The position numbers were made by a program, and so were the translations under genes. A DNA stretch of 64,000 nt from Sphingobium sp. SYK-6 (lineage in GTDB: Bacteria; Pseudomonadota; Alphaproteobacteria; Sphingomonadales; Sphingomonadaceae), in NCBI RefSeq assembly GCF_000283515.1, contig NC_015976.1:3690501-3754500 (forward strand), read 5' to 3'. Positions within the stretch are counted from its first letter, which is position 1. The number at the start of each line of letters is the position of its first letter. Shown here piece by piece: positions 61,025 through 64,000 of the stretch. Below the pieces are notes generated by a model. The model made no database searches. It was not told the DNA's origin and worked only from the letters and a program-made list of their open reading frames with translations.

Positions 61025-61636
61025 TCAACGCCTCACGAAGCTGTCGCTTGCCCGCACGTCCTTGACATAAGTGGCAGGATTGCCCCGCCAGAGTTGTTTG
61101 GGCGGGACATCCCGGTCAACAACCGATCCCGCCGCGATCACGGCATGGTCCCCGATGCTCACGCCCGGCAGCACCACTACGCTGCGCGCGAGCCAGACGT
61201 TGCGACCCAGCGTGATCGGCCGGACCGATGCCGCGCTGCCCTCATGCACGGCATGGAAATTGGCGTCGCACAGCACGCTGTTGTTGCCGATGAGGCAATG
61301 GTCGCCGATGGTGACGGCGCTCTCCGCATAGATGCGCAGACCGGTGTTGAGCAGGACGCGCTTGCCGACCTTGATGGCGCCGCCCTTCGCGGCGATGAGG
61401 CCCACGGCATCGAGCGTTCCGAAGATCCGCACGCCTTCGCCCAGCGTGATCGACCCCTCGTTGCGGACGTCGACCGGCTTGCCCCGCAAGTCAATGCGGC
61501 CCTCGCAAAGCACATTGGCGCGCTTGAGCTTATGCTGCCCCCAATGCAGCATCAGACGTCCCCACATCGCCGATCTGCTCCCCGGCCAGCCCCCGCTTTT
61601 GCTAGCCGAATCTCGCAGGTCTGACAACAGGAACAT
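61025..61636 (-). CDS. Hexapeptide-repeat acyltransferase (WcaF/NodL/maltose O-acetyltransferase type)
   Basis: A left-handed beta-helix protein of about 203 residues. Repeats include ITLGEGVRIFGTLDAVG, IKVGKRVLLNTGLRIYAES, VTIGDHCLIGNNSVLCDANF and the active-site His in NFHAVHEG, ending VPPKQLWRGNPATYVKD. The start is uncertain: ATG 61636 gives a longer N-terminus, ATG 61567 has GGGGAG 10 bases upstream. Likely acetylates the same polysaccharide that the following gene pyruvylates. The stop is within 55 bases of the pyruvyl transferase start. Confidence 0.85.
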   Translation of the reverse strand: MFLLSDLRDSASKSGGWPGSRSAMWGRLMLHWGQHKLKRANVLCEGRIDLRGKPVDVRNEGSITLGEGVRIFGTLDAVGLIAAKGGAIKVGKRVLLNTGLRIYAESAVTIGDHCLIGNNSVLCDANFHAVHEGSAASVRPITLGRNVWLARSVVVLPGVSIGDHAVIAAGSVVDRDVPPKQLWRGNPATYVKDVRASDSFVRR

Positions 61637-61706
61637 CAGTCTGCCAGCAGGAACAGACCGAGCCTGAAGGGACGTTGGCCCGGCATATCGCCGCGCGTCG
61701 CCCGCT

Positions 61707-61720
61707 TTGATCAAGGGCAA
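61707..61720 (+). promoter_or_regulatory. FNR/FixK-like box upstream of the glucan phosphorylase
   Basis: TTGATCAAGGGCAA matches 8 of 10 half-site positions of the FNR-type box TTGATNNNNATCAA. It is 48 bases before the start codon. The extended sequence TTGATCAAGGGCAAGGAC is 16 of 18 identical to the box before the BON gene. Confidence 0.55.
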
Positions 61721-61768
61721 GGACCGGCGCGCGGAACCGGGGCAGCCTCCCGCCGGACGGAGCGCCCG

Positions 61769-63469
61769 ATGACACATCCTCTCGATTCATTCCTCGCCAG
61801 CACGCACATCGCCTATTTCACCATGGAAATCGCGCTGCGGGCCGAAATGCACACTTATAGCGGGGGCCTGGGTGTGCTGGCCGGCGACACCGCACGCTCC
61901 TGCGCCGATCTCCAGATCCCGGTCGTCTTCGTCTCGCTGGCCAGCCGGGCCGGCTATCTGCGCCAGGAGATCGATGCCGATGGCCGTCAGATCGACTTTC
62001 CCGATCCGTGGGACCCGGCGCAATGGACCGTGCCGCTCGATGCCATGATCGCCATCCGGCTGGAGGGCCGGCAGGTCTGGATACGCCCATGGCTCTACAT
62101 CCAGGAATCGCCGCTTGGTACGCAGGTCCCCGTCATCCTGCTGGATACCGACCTCGAGCAGAACGACCCCGCGGATCGCCCGATCACGGCGACGCTTTAT
62201 GGCGGTGGGCAGGATTATCGATTGCGGCAGGAAGCGGTGCTCGGGATCGGCGGCGTCCGCATCCTGCAGGCGCTCGGCTTCGACATACAAAGCTACCATA
62301 TGAATGAAGGGCACTCGGCCCTTCTCACTATCGAGCTGCTGCGCCGCTACCCCTGGCGGAGCGACCGCACCGACAATTCGCAGACGCGCCACGACGCCGA
62401 GCAGGTCATCGAGCGCTGCATCTTCACGACCCATACCCCCGTCGAATCGGGGCATGACCGCTTCCCCTACGAGCTGGTCGGCCGCACGCTCGACGGCTTC
62501 ATCGACGTGGATGAACTCAAGCGCCTCGCCGGGGAGGAATCGTGCAACATGACGCGGCTGGCCCTGGCCCTGAGCGGCTATGTGAACGGCGTTGCCCGAA
62601 GCCACGCCGCGACGACAGCCCGGATGTTTCCGGGCTACCGGGTGCGCGCGATCACCAACGGCGTGCATGTCGGCACCTGGGCCCATCCGCGCCTCGCCGC
62701 CCTGTTCGCGTCGCTGATGCCGCACTGGTCCCATGAACCGGAAGTGCTGGCGCTGGCGGACCAGCTTCCCGACGAGGCCGTCTGGCAAGCGCATGAAGGC
62801 GCGCGGGCGGACCTGGTGACGCTGACACTGGAGCGCACCGGCGTGTCGCTTGACCCCCGGCTGCCGACGATCGGCTTCGCGCGCCGCATGACCGGCTACA
62901 AGCGGCCGGATCTCATCTTCAGCGACATGGAGCGCCTGCTCGCCATTCACCGCAACCGCCCCTTCCAGATCGTGATGGCGGGCAAGGCCCATCCGCAGGA
63001 CGAGGAAGGCAAGCGCCTGATCGCCGACATTCACGACCATATCGCGCGAATGAAAGGCCAGATCACCATGGCCTTCCTGCCCAATTACGACATCGACATC
63101 GCCAAGCTGCTGGTGGCGGGCGCCGACATCTGGCTCAACACGCCGCTGCCGCCCATGGAAGCATCCGGGACCAGCGGCATGAAGGCCGCCGTGAACGGCG
63201 TGCTCAACCTCAGCGTGCTGGACGGATGGTGGGCGGAGGGGTGCATCGAAGGCGTGACCGGATGGGGGATCGGCTCCAGGGCCGACCCGGATGGCGAACG
63301 CCACGCGGACGAGCTGTTCCGGAAGCTCGAAGGGACCGTCCTGCCGCTCTTCCACGACAACCGGGAACGGTGGATCTGGATGATGAAGCAGTCGATCAGC
63401 AAGCTTGCGGCCTATTTCAACAGCCAGCGCATGATGCGGCGCTACGCGACGGAAGCCTATCTGCGATGA
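61769..63469 (+). CDS. glgP: Alpha-glucan phosphorylase (short type)
   Basis: Phosphorolyses alpha-1,4-glucans to glucose-1-phosphate using PLP. The 566-residue protein is shorter than E. coli GlgP (about 800) and matches the compact alpha-glucan phosphorylase family. It begins IAYFTMEIALRAEMHTYSGG with GLGVLAGDT, has HMNEGHSALL, the ITNGVHVGTW segment, FARRMTGYKRPDL, and the PLP lysine in PPMEASGTSGMKAAVNGVLN. It provides glucose-1-phosphate, the precursor for galU and rmlA, although those genes are far away. A FNR-like box lies upstream. Confidence 0.92.
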   Translation: MTHPLDSFLASTHIAYFTMEIALRAEMHTYSGGLGVLAGDTARSCADLQIPVVFVSLASRAGYLRQEIDADGRQIDFPDPWDPAQWTVPLDAMIAIRLEGRQVWIRPWLYIQESPLGTQVPVILLDTDLEQNDPADRPITATLYGGGQDYRLRQEAVLGIGGVRILQALGFDIQSYHMNEGHSALLTIELLRRYPWRSDRTDNSQTRHDAEQVIERCIFTTHTPVESGHDRFPYELVGRTLDGFIDVDELKRLAGEESCNMTRLALALSGYVNGVARSHAATTARMFPGYRVRAITNGVHVGTWAHPRLAALFASLMPHWSHEPEVLALADQLPDEAVWQAHEGARADLVTLTLERTGVSLDPRLPTIGFARRMTGYKRPDLIFSDMERLLAIHRNRPFQIVMAGKAHPQDEEGKRLIADIHDHIARMKGQITMAFLPNYDIDIAKLLVAGADIWLNTPLPPMEASGTSGMKAAVNGVLNLSVLDGWWAEGCIEGVTGWGIGSRADPDGERHADELFRKLEGTVLPLFHDNRERWIWMMKQSISKLAAYFNSQRMMRRYATEAYLR

Positions 63470-63472
63470 CCC

Positions 63473-63486
63473 GGCCCTGCAGGGCC
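63473..63486. repeat. Perfect 14-base palindrome after glgP
   Basis: GGCCCTGCAGGGCC starts 4 bases after the glgP stop. No T-run follows. Possibly mRNA 3' processing or protection; could be chance in GC-rich DNA. Confidence 0.4.
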
Positions 63487-63492
63487 TGACGG

Positions 63493-63506
63493 TTGATCGA
63501 GGTCAA
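63493..63506 (+). promoter_or_regulatory. FNR/FixK-like box upstream of the BON-like gene
   Basis: TTGATCGAGGTCAA matches 9 of 10 half-site positions of TTGATNNNNATCAA. It is 74 bases before the BON-like start, compatible with activation of a start site about 40 bases downstream. Confidence 0.65.
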
Positions 63507-63580
63507 GGACGCTTGCCGCGCACCAGCCCATGATCATCATGGCCGATAGCAGGCCACAGGACTCGCAGGGGAGGTGACCC

Positions 63581-63985
63581 ATGACGCAGCCCAATCAAGT
63601 CTGTCTCGATCCGGACATCGCGCGCGCCATCGAGGCCGCCCTGCGCGCCAATATTTCCGGCAACCTGGCGCTCGACCGCTATCATGCCGCGTTGGCGGAA
63701 ATTCTGTCGGCCTCGCGCCAGTGGTGCAGCGAGGGGGATCAGGCCATTGCCGAGGAGATCGCCGCTGCGATCAGGGAGAAAGGCATTGCCGGCGCCCTGA
63801 CCAAGGCCTGCGTCTGCAAGGGAAGCGTCCAGCTTCTCGGGATCGTACCGACCCTGCAGGCGCACCGTGCGATCAGCGCCATCGCGCGGGAAACCCCCGG
63901 CGTCACCGAAGTCCATGATCACCTGATCTGCCTGAACCCCACCTCGGGCGCCTATATGCCCTCCTGCGAGGATTCCTGCGACTGA
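63581..63985 (+). CDS. Cysteine-rich BON-domain-like protein
   Basis: A 134-residue protein with no signal peptide. Residues about 53-120 (EEIAAAIREKGIAG, VCKGSVQLLGIVPTLQAHRA, ISAIARETPGVTEVHDHL) have the alpha-beta pattern of a BON domain. Unusual: seven cysteines at 8, 49, 77, 79, 117, 129 and 133, including CVC and a CEDSC tail, which could bind a metal or respond to redox state. GGGGAGG precedes the ATG. A FNR-like box lies upstream and glgP is the preceding gene. Function unknown; in other proteobacteria BON proteins and short phosphorylases co-occur in low-oxygen stress regions. Confidence 0.78.
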   Translation: MTQPNQVCLDPDIARAIEAALRANISGNLALDRYHAALAEILSASRQWCSEGDQAIAEEIAAAIREKGIAGALTKACVCKGSVQLLGIVPTLQAHRAISAIARETPGVTEVHDHLICLNPTSGAYMPSCEDSCD

Positions 63986-64000
63986 CGGGTCGGCGGCCAC

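Noticed and set aside
1..64000. CRISPR arrays, insertion sequences, prophage genes, rRNA or tRNA genes
   Set aside because: No regularly spaced repeats, transposase, integrase or phage structural proteins were seen, and the gaps contain no tRNA-like cloverleaf that I could recognise.

Overview
The window is about 64 kb of a GC-rich chromosome with tightly packed genes, many 4-base start/stop overlaps and frequent TTG or GTG starts. The gene content points to a sphingomonad (Alphaproteobacteria, Sphingomonadaceae): a Wzz-like protein and a separate tyrosine kinase beside rhamnose genes, a Rieske/cytochrome b/cytochrome c1 operon, ATP12, lipB, hslO-argF-argD, many envelope exporters and a TonB-dependent receptor. 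I saw no rRNA, tRNA, CRISPR array, insertion sequence or phage gene. It reads as ordinary chromosome carrying several envelope-oriented modules.

1-12.1 kb is a capsule/exopolysaccharide locus. It holds the end of an outer-membrane barrel gene, a polysaccharide co-polymerase and its BY-kinase (+). Next come rmlA-rmlC-rmlD-rmlB for dTDP-L-rhamnose (-), a small two-helix protein resembling XrtV accessory proteins, then ugd, a UDP-glucuronate 4-epimerase, galU, a GT2 glycosyltransferase and a hexapeptide acyltransferase (+). Together these supply UDP-Glc, UDP-GlcA, UDP-GalA and dTDP-Rha and control chain length. 59.8-61.6 kb adds a second polysaccharide patch: acyltransferase, polysaccharide pyruvyl transferase and a 61-residue membrane protein.

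12.3-34.5 kb is mostly housekeeping. It contains petA-petB-petC with a clear terminator, trmL, hemF, a membrane protein, lipB, a small lipoprotein, queC-queE, a DUF3617-like protein, argD-argF, hslO, a GT2 enzyme, a class A beta-lactamase-like lipoprotein, nadB, an ABC ATPase, a HAD phosphatase/membrane protein/ATP12 operon, a DUF885 peptidase and a Xi-class glutathione transferase. A strong plus-strand terminator in the bla-nadB gap follows no recognised gene and may mark a small RNA.

34.5-43.3 kb is an iron-acquisition module. A minus-strand operon encodes a PepSY membrane protein, a DUF2271 protein carrying an ApbE-type flavinylation motif, a DUF4198 protein and ApbE itself. Facing it are tonB, a catecholate-type TonB-dependent receptor, a PiuC-like dioxygenase and a flavin alpha-hydroxy-acid oxidase. 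Four copies of a Fur-like operator (about GCGAATGAYTCGCA) sit before the PepSY, tonB and receptor genes. I infer a co-regulated system that imports a ferric siderophore and may reduce it with a periplasmic flavoprotein.

43.3-59.7 kb is an efflux and hydrolase region: an MDR oxidoreductase divergent from a TetR regulator, an RND operon led by a 133-residue unknown protein and preceded by a perfect palindrome, a GDSL esterase divergent from a tannase/feruloyl-esterase-like enzyme, and a complete MacAB-type exporter with its own outer-membrane channel.

61.7-64 kb has an alpha-glucan phosphorylase and a cysteine-rich BON-like protein. Both are preceded by nearly identical FNR/FixK-like boxes, which suggests low-oxygen control.
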